64,000 nucleotides of DNA, from the NCBI GenBank assembly GCA_038503065.1, contig JBCAMK010000021.1, forward strand, positions 248,001 to 312,000, written 5' to 3'. Below, one piece after another: positions 1 through 11,966 of this stretch. Position numbers and translations under genes: made by a program. Origin of the DNA: Paragyromitra xinjiangensis. Lineage: Eukaryota > Ascomycota > Pezizomycetes > Pezizales > Discinaceae. Numbering within the stretch: position 1 is the stretch's first letter; every line of letters starts with the position of its first letter. The notes under the pieces were generated by a model, which worked only from the letters and a program-made list of their open reading frames with translations, was not told the origin of the DNA and did not search any database.

Positions 1-1146
1 CGGTGGTTGGGGGGGTACCCCACGTGCCAAGGTTGGGGCTCGATTTTCACATTGAACCTCACTCATCATACCCCACCCCCGTCCCTTCCTTCCCGCCCCT
101 CATCACCTACCTTAAGCCATACCTACCAGCTCCTTTACTTCCCACTACTACGCCCTCCGTCTCAGCACAAACCCCCCTTTCGTTTCGTTCACCTTCGTTT
201 CCTTCGAGACTTCTCTCCTGCTATTTTGCCTACCATTCGTTTGCTAGTACCCTCCGGCATAAATATGGTCTATCAATGTGCAGACTCTCGCTCCCACCTA
301 ACCGGCGGCACCTCGTTTTACCACATTTCCTCCTCCCTTTCATCAAGCAAGAATGTATTAGTGTTTCATAGGATTCGGTGACTCTACCCGGTAAGTCCTT
401 AATGCGCTGCTAGATCTCGAGTGATAGTTTGTGAAGGGAAAATGAATCTAGATTCCCGCCAATTGCCATAGGATAACTGCTAATACGTCTGTGGACTGGT
501 GGCAGACTACTATGTGGGTGCCACCTCGAAAAAAGCAACTAGTGCGGCATATTTCCTATTCAGGAAGTTGCTGCCCTAAATTTGGTAACGCTCGCAATCT
601 GGGCCTGGATGACATGCTTTCGAATTACATAAAACTAAGAATACCTAGTGACTCACTACTAAGTTGATCTCTAATGGTAACATCGTAGTACCTAGTATAT
701 AAACACGGCGGACGGGTTAGATATGTCTCGTGGGATCACTGCTCGGATTATCCATCGACTTGGTATAGTCCAAGAAGATCCACCAAAGTCGCGCATCCGA
801 GTGTTCAGTCAAATGAGAAAGCTGGTAGTTTACGATGACCTGCAAGATGTTACTGGATTACAAAATACCTGATGCTGAGACAAGCCGAGTCAGATCTCTT
901 AACCCCACACAATCTCTTGGGCTCTCACATTGATGGGTGCCACGAAATCAGCATCAATAGCTCAATATTTATTTTCTCGGTCCTAGAACCAATCGTCACA
1001 TAATCCATACCCATTATCCAATACATAATCCTATCCACACCAGCTTTCACGCAGAAAGAAACAAAGCTTTATAAACAAAATAAACAAGAACACACCACAC
1101 TGGCGGTCCCCCCAAAACAATCAAAAAACAAAAACAGCCCAACTCT
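1..1146. other. Gene-free stretch downstream of the nucleoside transporter
   Basis: No coding region is supported. Two overlapping frames stay open over about the first 380 bases, but the sequence there is a simple C/T-rich tract and both translations are low-complexity Pro/Ser/His. The rest has frequent stops in all frames. It contains the 3' flank of the minus-strand transporter gene. Confidence 0.5.
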
Positions 1147-3229
1147 TCAAGCTGGAGGAGTACTAGTGGTGAACTGCCTTTGGTTGGTCACAACTAATCC
1201 AGCGACCGAAGCTGATGATAGAGTGGAGATGGCACCAGAGATAAGGGCCGAGACAGCCAATTTACTGACGTCACCCGAACGGGACGGAGCAACCTGCGAC
1301 AATACACCAATTTGAGTTCCCAGCGAACCAAGATTAGCAAACCCGCAGAGAGCGTAGGTAGCGATGAGCCTAGAGCGGTCAGACAGCGTCTGGAACTGTG
1401 GCTCCTGCTGGAGACGTGTGTAAGCGACGAATTCGTTTGCGATGAGTTTTGTGCCGATGAGTTGAGCGACTTTGTAAAGATCGCCGTCGCGAGAAACACC
1501 AATCAGGAAAGCGATTGGGTAGCAGAGGTATCCAACAATGAGCTCGACAGAAAGAGGTGGATCGTTGATATTCAAGTATCGTCCCCACCAACCAAGCAGC
1601 CCGTTCACAAGTCCAAGAAGCGCAAGGATACAAAGAAGCGTGGACATGATCATTCCAGCGATCCTCAAACCGAGCCAAGCCCCATTAGCGAATGCGTGCA
1701 AGCTGTTGGCGGCTTTTTCACCGGGTTCCTCAGGGACAACGACCTGCCCAGCAGTAAGGGATTCCTCAGTCTCCGGATATCGCAGTTTCGAGATAGCGAG
1801 CGAGGCTGGAATAGACATAACGCAAGAAGAGATGAGGGCCTGTGGGTTGATCCCCATACCGATATACGCAACGAGGACAGACCCGGCGATGGTTGCATAA
1901 CCGGAGCACATTACTTGATGGAGCTCAGCCAGGGTCAGGTGAGGCACGAACGGACGGATGAGCATGGCGGATTCACCCTGCCCAATGAAAGGGGAGGCAG
2001 CAGCGACGACAGCTTCAGCTCCGGATACTTGCATGGACCAAAAGAAGAAAACAGCAAATTTTCCGATAAACCATTGGAGAACTCCCCAGTGATAGAGCTA
2101 TGGTCCGAGATGTCAGCATTCGGCCATTTATACAAAATCGGATGCTATGCTCAGAAACTGCTGTGCAGGATGGGGAAATTACCAACTGGACAATAGACAC
2201 GAAGAATATGATGGCTGGAAGAACACTGAAGAAAAACATAGGAGATTCAGCGATGTCCGCGCTAGTCAAGAACGCAACACCATCATGCGCGTAGCCCAGC
2301 AGACTCCTAGCCAAGTCTGAGACAAAGTTGAAGATATCATATCCAACTGATGTTCTCAACACGAACAAAGCAATAATGAATTGCATTAACATCCCAACGA
2401 TGACTGTATGCCATTTGACATGTGCGCGATGTTTGCTCGTCACCCACAACACGAAAATAAACACTAATAATCCGAATAGCGACACCGCACGGTTGTCACG
2501 GGTATTGTTTAACGACTCTTCCGACGCAAAAGCACCGATGAGGATAACACCGATAACGAGGAGGGCTGCAGCTGGGATACGGAATTTCTCAGGAATGAGA
2601 GCGACAAAGCGGGTGGCGGTGGACTTCCAAATCGTCTGGATGGGCCTCATAAAGATTCCAATAGGAACCCATAGGAAGAAAATGCGGAGGACTATACAGA
2701 GCCATAGGAGGAAAGGAATGACCCAGTTTTTATCGTTCCGGTGAAGGATAAGAGATGCGATCCACCATCTTTAGGAAGGGGTTTGTCAGGATCTGTATCT
2801 GAGGCCATATTTGTCCACCTCCAAGATTCCAATTGACTTTCGAATGCCAATGTCTAGCAAAAAAGGAATTGGAAGAGAGAATTACCCGGTAAACAGACAG
2901 AAGATAAAGGCATGGATGAAAACCTTATACTTCTGATATGCCGATCTCTTACTCCCATTACTTCTCACGCTCGTCCCGCTCCCGCTCCCGCTCCCCTTCT
3001 CGACGGTGCCCGCTGATGGCAGCCCATGCTTCTCCTCCGCGAGTACTCCACTCTCGATATCTTTGCTGTGCGAGTGCGGGAATTGCGGCGGGATCTGGTG
3101 GTCCTCTGGCAGGTTCCCTTGCGCGTAAGTGTTTTCGCCTTTGGTATGGCCTGCTGCGGCACCCCCATGATTGGAGTGTTCATGATGGTGCTGCTGGGAA
3201 ATATCCAGTACAGGGTCTTGCGACGTCAT
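1147..3229 (-). CDS. Concentrative nucleoside transporter (CNT/NupC family)
   Basis: Plasma-membrane symporter expected to take up nucleosides with protons or sodium. Three exons on the minus strand, 3229-2886, 2768-2183 and 2097-1147, give 626 residues. Introns are 117 and 85 nt with GT/AG ends; both joins restore family sequence (FTG/WWIASLILH at the first, VQL/LYHWGVLQW at the second). Residues 1 to about 95 are a soluble His/Ser/Gly-rich cytoplasmic tail. About ten hydrophobic segments follow, and the nucleoside-site motif is visible as SPFIGQGESAMLIRPFVPH. A later motif, GFANLGSLGTQIG, matches the CNT C-terminal gate region. The length fits fungal CNTs. The start is the first ATG before the tail. 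It is divergent from the adenosine deaminase gene across a 2.8-kb gap, which suits a nucleoside-salvage role (inference). Family assignment is firm; substrate preference cannot be read. Confidence 0.9.
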
Positions 3230-6058
3230 CGTGTGTGAGATATTTCTACCTCAAAGGTGTCCCCACTAGTAGAGACTGGAGTGAATGGAAGGGGAGAATT
3301 TTCACAAGCAGCGTAGGAATTAGGGGGATCACTACAATAGTCGCCTAAGGAAGGAAGATAGAAAAGTGAGAAACATCATAGTGGGAGGACTGTGCAATTA
3401 TACTTGACAGGATTTTTTTTGTGGTCCCGGGGTTCCAGCTAGATTTCCTAGCGCGGCGCCGGCCGGCCCAGTTGTGATACAGATGTAGGTCGGGGGCCTA
3501 AAACAAAAGCAACTACACTAAGAAAAAGCAACGCGCTAAATAAAGAGTAGTAAACTCTGAGGTTAGTTAGGCTTATTCAAACATGTTTTTGTTTTGCACT
3601 TTGCCCCCGCTTCGCTAAATGGTATGCAAGTCCTGAAAAATTGACAAATACCCTAAGATTGATAGGCATATCGGGGGACCCGAGCTCTGGATCAATTGAT
3701 TAGGAGGGAACTTTACCCATCTGTTACAGCTTCATGTGGTTTTGCTACCCAGAGTAGTCTGGTACTACCACCGGAGAAGTAGCACCACCTTCCACTTATG
3801 TGCGATCTGTGTGCTCGTAAGGCACTAGGCGTAACTGTCAGGGTCTCGAGATTGATAGCGTTCCATAAGTGGATAATTCACAGGTTTCTCCATAAGCGAA
3901 ACATGATATATTTCTTCTGCTGAAATGTGGTCAGGGAACGATGGACAGATTGCTGCACAGTTATCCAGGAAGCTGACAGTTCGGTTTGCTTATCATTGAA
4001 TACCGAAACAAGATTATCTTGGTGATGTGCTAAGATTGCCACAAGCATAGAACCAAACTAATCTTGATGTTTTTCGTGGGGACATCCGCCGTCAAACAAG
4101 GTAAACATTGCGGTTCCTAGCCTAGCGTACGCTTACCTAGGATGTGATTGTGTCGTGTGCCAGACGCTGATATTGTATGCAACAACCGACAGAATTACTT
4201 TCAAGAGATTTCTATCGAAATGTCTATCGTCGAAATACCATTCCACACCTCGGGATCATTCAGGGATTTGTGCCTGACATTAATATCTCACAGTAGCCTA
4301 TGAGCGGAGTACTAATTTTCCATACCGCACATGATGATGTTTAACAGGCAACCGAGAGATGTCGTTGAGTTAACATCAGGAAAGTAAGCCGCGGTATCAC
4401 AGTACATTATTTGCAAGTACCTAGCGCGTCCATTCAAGGATCCACCTCCGCCGACAAGGGTTGGGGTGTAACGAGTAATCACAAGTCAACCAATAGCAGT
4501 AACTACACAGGTTTTAGCCAAAGGACGGACCAACACTGTGCTGATCGAAGTGGCGAGAAGTTAATCCGAAGGCTGAGGGACAGAACAAGAAACACAACGC
4601 ATTCGACTCAACGGGATGACGGGTGGGTAATCGAGAAAAATTTATTTCAATCTCATCTCGCGCGGCCAATTTCACCTGGCAAGATTAGCTACCAGTTCCT
4701 TGCAAGGGGATTTCGACTGGAATGTTATCCTCTATCTTTTATTTCTCCAGGGGTGATAATCTGGCCAAGACAAAGGCGGCTATCGTACATGTAGCCGAAA
4801 CGGGAAGCTGATAAGATCGGGTTTTCCCGAAGGTGGAAGGTGAATACGCAGTGCAAGAGCAAAACCATGGTCTATCGGCAGTGGTTGTGGGTCGGATGAG
4901 TGGTAGGCATTATAGTGGAGATGGTGGAACGAGCAGAATTATCTAAGATACGGTAGGTATGTTCGGGCTTAATTCACCCACAGTCCAATCATTCACTTCT
5001 CATGATAAGTCTAATGAGTTAGCGATCTGATTAGCGATATTGAAACATGTTGATAGCGGCTCGAGTACGATAGAAATTCCACTTCACGTGAGCTGGTTCC
5101 AAATATGTGGCTATCTAATCTAGGACGGGTCATCACAAGTACAACTGATCCGATAATAAAGGCTAGGAAGCCTGTAGATTGTCAGATGGCGTGGAGTAGA
5201 CACACAGATGCCTGAATCTCATATTCTGTCCCGATGACCGGGAAGCCGAGTGATATCTCACGCACGCCCGTTCTTAGTGCGTCCCCGGAAACACCGAAAC
5301 TTCAAACCTTGTTTCGCACGGTCGCTTATTACCCCGCAAATATGTAATTGGAGGTTCCAAGACCCAAGATTCTTCATTACCTGTCTTCCATGCTGCGTGC
5401 ATGTTAAAAAAGGTTTCTTTTACGTACGCACATGTCCTGCCTCGTGGCTGGATGGCGGATTGTGGGGATTTAGTTTGTTTTTCTTGATGCATGGAAAACT
5501 TGGGGAGGAAAAAAAGAAACGACAACCAGTGAAGGATATTTACGGATGGGTTAGCATGGAATACTAAACCGTCTTCGTCACAAAGTGAAAGCGGAAGGTG
5601 AAGTTCTAGTGCGGATTTCAATTGTTGGATTATTATGGAGTCTTAAGAGTGGTACAATTAACGCGGCACCCTGCATTGCTTGTATTATGGAGGGGATCTT
5701 ACCTGAAGATATGTAGATATACATGTCTCTGCTACCCACGAGACTACTGCTTGAAAGAAATCTTTTTGTTCGTCTGAACAGCTGTGTTGAAGGAATTTCA
5801 AATTCGGCATATACCGACACTTCTTTGTCTTCAACGGGCACTACCGGTTGATGGGTTTGCATACAAGGAATAATGACTCTTGAAGGTTGGAGAGATTTAC
5901 CTACTTTCTCCATTGAGCTGTACCAAGCACGCGAAGAGGCAAACATGAGAGAGTAATCGGTAAATATACCAGGTGCTAGAGTACTTAGCCAGAGGGAGGT
6001 TCATTGAGATCACAACCGACGACATTACAACTACACCTCACCAACTTCACCTCTCACA
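3230..6058. other. Divergent intergenic region between transporter and deaminase genes
   Basis: This 2.8-kb gap separates two divergently transcribed genes. Scattered GATAA words occur (for example near 4754, 4810 and 5003), but their number is about what chance predicts for this length. Open frames at 4411-4794, 5250-5567 and 5578-5946 show no recognisable motif and no splice context. No repeat was seen. Confidence 0.45.
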
Positions 6059-8114
6059 ATGTCGTCCACCATCGAAGACACCATCAACGCTCAGCTCTCC
6101 GAATACCACATCCAGCGAGAATCCCTCATCGCTCACGAGAAAGAACTGAGACATGGTAAAAAAAATTCTTCATCCCCATTCAAACACCAATAATTCCCTC
6201 GGGTTTGAGATAGCTGACGTCATTGGTGGGGGCTCCCCGCAATACAGATTACGGGTTCCGTCAACGCCTTTCACCCATTGCTAAAAGAGCCGCAGCAATC
6301 GTGGGCAATATTAGACACCATGAAGCGGCAACGGTATGGACGAAGGAGGTTGAGGATGACGAGGGCGATGTGTATCCTGGAATGATGTTCTCGCTTGCGA
6401 AGGATCGAATGGAGAGTACAAAGTTGTGGAAAATTGTGAAGAGAATGCCGAAGGGGTGCTTGCTGCATGCGCATTTGTCGGCTATGGTTGATAGTGAGTA
6501 TTCAGTTCATACTGTTAGATGCTTCTTTGGGGGTGTCGGGAGTATCCACAGTAGAGTTTTGGGTTCGTCGTGTGGTGAACATGATGGACTTGGAACTTGG
6601 CAATACGAATAAAGATAGCCGTGTTCAATAGGAAGCTCTGCTAATTCAGGCGGGACAATAGTGGATTGGTTGTTAAATCTTGCTTTGGAAACACCTGGGA
6701 TCTACATTTTCTCTGATATCCCGCTCGTCTCTCCGGAAGCTCTTAGAGCTGCAACTATTCGGTTTATATTCTACCCAGAGCCCGCTCCCGGCGTGGAATC
6801 GTTGTATTCCTCATCTTATACTCCGGACGGACTTGTCCTCATGACTGAAGCCGCAGACTCATTCCCTGTGGACCTTCTGCCTAGCTCGGGAGGTATCGAA
6901 GGGGCTATAACAACTCCCAGAGAAGCTTTCCTAGAGTGGTTGATCGGTAGAACTACCATCACTACTGCGGAAAGCTTGAAGCACCATGAAGGGATTAACA
7001 TGGTGTGGAAGAAATTCCAGAGTATTTTCCGGATTATCGAGGGGATCGTTTACTACGAGCCCGTTTACCGTGCATTTGTATAAAAGCTCCAATTCCACTC
7101 ATGGATCAGATATCTGATTTAAACGCGAAGGTTCGCCATATTCTCCATCACCTTCACCTAGACAATATCCTCTGGGTTGATATCCGGGACGCATACCTCA
7201 TGATACTTCGTGCAGCCAACACCGGCGAGGCCCGCCCTCGGTCCGACGTGATCAAGGTTTTCGCGGAGGAGGTTGAACGGTATAAGAAGTCACCTGAGGG
7301 TAAAGGCTTCTGGGGTGCAAGGATGATCTGGACGACAATTAGGTCATTTGACAATGACGCCATCAAAGAGAGTATGAAGGAGTGCGTGGAAGCTAAAAAG
7401 CTTTACCCAGAAACCATCGCCGGTAAGCATCCCAAGTAAGCACCAGCAGTAACCAGCTAACACCAAACAGGCTTCGACCTAGTCGGACAAGAAGACCTCG
7501 GCCGCAGCCACAAAGAGCTCCTCCCGGAGATCCTCTGGTTCCGCGAATACTGTAAACAAGAAAACGTCGACATCCCATTCTTCTTCCACGCCGGAGAAAC
7601 CCTCGGCGACGGTAACTCCACCGACGAGAACCTCTTCGACGCGATCCTCCTCGGCTCTAAACGTATCGGCCATGGCTACTCCCTCTATAAACACCCCCAT
7701 CTTATGCGTCTATGTAGAGAAAAAGGAATCTGTCTCGAAGTCTGTCCTGTCTCTAACGAAATCCTGCGTCTCAGCTCATCCATCCTATCCCACACCGTCC
7801 CGGCACTCCTCGCCCATGGCGTCCCTGTCACGCTGAATAACGACGACCCTGGGATTCTAGGACAGAAGACGACCGCGAGCATGACGCATGACTTCTGGCA
7901 GGTGTTACAGGCGTTTGATAATGTTGGGTTAGAGGGATTGGGGGATCTCGCGGAGACTAGTGTGAAGTTTGCGGCGTTTTATGGCGTGGAGGTGGGGGTT
8001 GTTGAGGGTGTGAGGGAGAGTAGGATGGAGGAGTTGAGGACTGGGTGGGAGGCGTTTTGTGAGTGGGTTGTTGTGAATTATGGGGAGTGGGAGGAGAGGG
8101 ATGATGCGGTTTGA
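6059..8114 (+). CDS. Adenosine deaminase, ADGF/CECR1-like
   Basis: Metal-dependent hydrolase predicted to convert adenosine to inosine and ammonia. Exons 6059-6155, 6248-6493, 6650-7077, 7131-7422 and 7471-8114 give 568 residues. The 53-nt third intron has an AAG acceptor and is needed: reading on meets a stop at once, while splicing gives YRAFV/RHILHHLHLD before the family's LWVDIR strand. Active-site motifs are all present: HAH (about H106/H108) for zinc, FFFHAGET (about H394), GHGYSLYKHP, and NNDDPGILG (about D479/D480). The length and the KG-LLHAHL context fit the ADGF subgroup rather than short yeast-type adenosine deaminases. Unlike secreted animal ADGFs there is no signal peptide, so it is probably cytosolic. 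The last exon switches from C-rich to G-rich on the sense strand. An inactive paralogue is unlikely because every catalytic residue is kept. Confidence 0.9.
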
Positions 8115-10351
8115 GGGGTGGTTGGGGGATTTTGTATTGTAGGTTTGTGTGGTTACTTATTGTGTATTTTGCTTTTGCGCGAAATAAATATTTTAGTTTA
8201 GTGGATTTATTTACTTCGTGATGGATCAAATGCGGCTTCCGGCGTAGGTGCGGGTTGAGTAGTGGGTCGGAAGCTAGGTAAAGGTAGCGGCATAGACCGT
8301 TTCGTTAGAGCTACTATGGGTACATCACCCACTAGAGTATCAACCCGAACGATGAACAACCGCTTGTGTGATTTTTGCACTTCAATGACATCTTTCCCAG
8401 TTTATTAAGTTTGCTACAGTTCCTATCCTAGTAGTTTATTTCACGGCTCCGAAACCCCGTAGAGAGAGCTCTAGACATGGTTTACTAGTGGATGACTCGT
8501 ATGCAGAGGGGTGTGACTGGGTATAAAATGAAGCTTCAAGGGTTTAAAACCTATGGCTACTATCTCACCTAGAGAGTTTTATGAAAACCTCCATGTATAG
8601 CTATAACCTTTTCTATGCAAAGTGGTGATGTTGGAATAAAAGGAAATCTAGACTTATGGATAGTTGGGTTGTTGGTGTGAAGAAACTCAGAAGGCTAGGT
8701 CATGATGGTTTTTGGGTTGGGGTTTTGGATAAGCTGGGTTTAGATTACTGGGTTAGCCTGTTTACGAGGTTTCTCTGTTTGTGGATGGGCTGGCCTATTG
8801 TTGAAGCATACCGGCTGCTTTGTAAACGGATATGAGCTAGAGCAGCTGCAGTTTGGTTGTAAGGGCGGGGTTAGTCAGGTTGAGTTCGCATGCGCAGGCT
8901 ATTGGAATAGGATCGAACATTTTGTGCTCAAGTTGAATGGAAATGTTAAAGCCGTGGAATAAGGATGTAGTTATTTGATGTGTTATGGTGGATGCTTTCT
9001 GGGTTGGTCCGGTGTTGGAGTCATGGATGATCACTCGCATTGGAACGGGCACTTGTGTTATTGAGCTGTGAGGGGGTATTCCTTGACTATCATCCTTTTT
9101 TCATCTCTGGGGTGTGTTTACGTGCGTTAGAAGACTGGGTGGGTCCATCGAAGACATGTCCCAGCTCGGATCCCACCGACATACGGGTTCAACTATGGAA
9201 GCCCCATCCATCTCCGCTTTGTAGGCTTCTGTGGGCCACCGGAGAAAAGAGCCATAAACCATCCTTTGAGACCTTTCTTAATACAGTACCCCACACGAAC
9301 AACGTCCTCAAACCCCACGATACCTCCTAAACGTTTTCTACATCCCCGACTATCAGCTATCATAAGCGCACCATTAACTTGCTTCCGTAACTCTATTCAT
9401 CAACTCCAAAACCTCTACCGTCGCTTTTACCGTTTGTTTGTTTTTAGGGATCTTCGAGCCCCGAACCGCTAGAACCGGAGAGACTAATAGCAACACGCAA
9501 CCCAACCACCCCAATAAGGAACAATACTAGCTGCGCTTCCACCCACCCTTATAAAAGGCGAGAACTACCCGTCTCCCCTCGTTACCCAGGCGTTGACCCC
9601 ATCGTAACCCATTTGTCTATTCTTTCGATACTCCTCTTCCGCCTCACATATCGTAACCCAGGCGGTTAGATGTACTTAATGAATTCATCGTCATCCCGCG
9701 CCCCACAATAGAATTGGGGTTAGGGGTTTAATTCCTTCGTACCATCTAGACTGACTCCCCTTCAGTCTACAATCTAGCGCATGAAGCTACACGCGGGGAA
9801 CTACTTCTAAATCGATCTGATAAGGTTTTTACTAGTAGCTAGATACTAGACTTCACTTCTACTGACAATCTCACAAAACTACCAGCTAGTAGATATCCAA
9901 GCTAGGATAATCCATTTCCTACTACAACCAAGTCGTATAGTTTCACGACTCCCTGCCAAACACTAGGACTCCAAATGCCAACGCCCTAACTCACTAAAGA
10001 GATTCACCGAGGAATGTGGAGTCCCACTACCCTAATGGCGTTTTGTATTGAGCTGTTATGTCAATACTGCGGTGCCGTTTACCATCGTTAGGTGAAGTGA
10101 GTACTGGATTCCCAGTTAGTTATGGGAGGGTTTTTCTGGTGATGCTGGCGGAGTATAGTTGCGAGATTGATTGCAGGTGGTTTTAATTAAAGACTGCTAG
10201 ATTTAGATGTGTTTAATTGACTGCTGTGTTACCAATTCCTGTATTATAATCTACCATGTAACGGAACAGCAAGGTACAGATCCGCAAAGTGACTTGAAGT
10301 ACTTCCCTCAATCCACTGCTCAAACCCCCGCCATACCCTCCAATCCCCAAC
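8115..10351. other. Gene-free stretch between deaminase and arginase genes
   Basis: No gene is supported in these 2.2 kb. Short frames at 8837-9472 lack motifs and overlap on both strands. Two related C-rich words (ttacccaggcg and taacccaggcg) lie near 9583 and 9655. The arginase control region begins at the right edge. Confidence 0.45.
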
Positions 10352-10626
10352 GATAATCCCCAACGATAATCCAAGATAACCCAAACCGCTGACCCGCCCT
10401 CCCCGCCCCCACCGCATCGAACCCCCAGAACAGTAACTCGGTTGCCTGCGGCTCACAAACACGCATTACCCGGCCAACCCCCCCCCCACCAAAACCCGCA
10501 CGCGATTCCCCTAAGTTCAACTGCACGCGACCGAGGAGATAAAAGCGAAAACAATTCCCACCACCTCCGGACACAACTTCCTCCAAGTGTTAGACTGGAA
10601 ATTCAAAATATGCAGACATATGATAA
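10352..10626 (+). promoter_or_regulatory. Cluster of GATAA sites upstream of arginase
   Basis: Five GATAA words on the plus strand start at about 10352, 10365, 10375, 10538 and 10622. The first three are packed into 28 bases, partly as a tandem AACGATAATCC repeat. All five fit HGATAR, the site of fungal nitrogen GATA activators (AreA/NIT2 family). They lie 170-440 bp before the arginase start. Control of arginase by nitrogen quality is therefore inferred, not shown. Confidence 0.5.
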
Positions 10627-10700
10627 GCCCAGGCCCCCACGGCGAATTTACGTAAACCCACGCACCGTCGTCTACTTGGGGGAAAGAGAAAAAAAAAGGA

Positions 10701-10706
10701 TATAAA
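10701..10706 (+). promoter_or_regulatory. Putative TATA box of the arginase gene
   Basis: A TATAAA hexamer follows a purine-rich run and lies 88 bases before the predicted start codon, with a C/T-rich leader between. The position is normal for a fungal TATA element. The short match alone is weak evidence. Confidence 0.45.
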
Positions 10707-10793
10707 CAGCCTCTCGCGGAGGTGGAAGGTGGTTTCTTTTTCCCAATAATCCAAACTTCCTTTTCCCCAATATCAAATCCCTAAACTACAACA

Positions 10794-11966
10794 ATGACAA
10801 CCCCCTCCACAATCGAACCCAAATTCCTCCCCACCAAAGACCAACTCGGCGTAGTAGCCGTCGGATTCTCCGGAGGCCAAGTACCGCCCCCCCTCCCTCT
10901 CCACAACCCCACTAACACACCCAGCGCAAACCCGGCGTCGACGCCGCCCCACAAGCCCTAATCTCCGCCGGGCTCCTCACCTCCCTCTCCTCCGACCTCG
11001 GGTACACAGTGTACCACGACTCCACCGTCCACAACTACATCTCCCAAATCCCCATCCCCGACCCCCCGCTCCTAACCTCCGGCGCCCAGGTCCCCATGCG
11101 TAACCCCCGCGCGGTCTCAAACGTCACCAAAGCAATCTCCGAACAAGTCTACTCGCAAGCCTCCCAGGGCCGTCTGGTCCTCACTCTCGGCGGAGACCAC
11201 TCCATCGCAATCGGCACCATCGCCGGCACAGCCAGAGCCATCCGAGAGCGGCTCGGTCGCGAACTAGCCGTGGTCTGGGTAGACGCCCATGCAGACATCA
11301 ACACGCCGGAGTCGTCGACCTCCGGCAGCATCCATGGCATGCCGGTGGCGTTCTTGACGGGTCTGGCGAAGGCGCCGAAGGAGGACCCCGAGGTGTTTGG
11401 GTGGATTAGAGAGGAGAATAGAGTCCCCGTGGGGAAGCTGGTTTATATCGGGTTGAGGGATGTGGATGTGCCGGAGAAGAAGATATTGAGGGAGAATGGG
11501 ATCAGGGCGTTTAGTATGCATGATGTGGATCGGTATGGGATTGGGAGGGTTATGGAGATGGCGTTGGAGCATATTGGGTGTGGGGTGGGACAGGAGGGGA
11601 TGCCGGTGCATTTGAGTTTTGATGTGGATGCGCTGGATCCTATGGTGTGAGTTTTCGTTCCGAAGGGGAAGGGGGAGGGGTGGCTAATTGGGTGGTAGGG
11701 CGCCGAGTACTGGGACCCCGGTTAGAGGGGGGCTGACGCTGAGGGAGGGGGATTTTATTTGTGAGTGTTTGCATGAGACGGGGTGTTTGGTTGCTATGGA
11801 TTTGGTGAGTTTCTTGCGTTCAAGTGTAATGGCTTATAGCTGACAGTTGCAGGTCGAGGTTAATCCAACAGTAGGAGGGGCGGCGGCGGACAGTACGGGT
11901 GCGAAGGAGACGGTTAGAGCTGGGTGTAGTTTGGTTAGGTGTGCGTTGGGGGAGAGTTTGTTGTAG
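10794..11966 (+). CDS. Arginase
   Basis: Hydrolyses L-arginine to ornithine and urea with a binuclear manganese centre, the first step of arginine catabolism. Exons 10794-10880, 10925-11646, 11699-11804 and 11853-11966 give 342 residues, slightly longer than most arginases. Manganese ligands are seen in LGGDHS (about 117-121), DAHADIN (about 149) and SFDVDALDP (about 259). The substrate-site segment [14 protein letters not shown] and the closing [10 protein letters not shown] block are also present. The first intron is only 44 nt (GTACCG donor, CTAAC branch, CCAG acceptor) and joins FSGGQ to RKPGVD correctly. The 5' half is C-rich and the 3' half G-rich on the sense strand, like the deaminase upstream. 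Upstream GATAA sites and a TATA box suggest nitrogen-regulated expression. Agmatinase is less likely because the arginase SGSIHGMP block is intact. Confidence 0.93.

Noticed and set aside
3..381. Two overlapping open frames at the left edge
   Set aside because: Both come from a C/T-rich simple tract, give Pro/Ser/His-rich low-complexity translations and have no motif or splice partner.
3990..5155. GATA sites between the divergent transporter and deaminase genes
   Set aside because: About as many as expected by chance in 2.8 kb and not clustered, unlike those before arginase.
4411..5946. Open frames of 105-127 codons between the transporter and deaminase genes
   Set aside because: No family resemblance, overlap on opposite strands, and no codon bias like the neighbouring genes.
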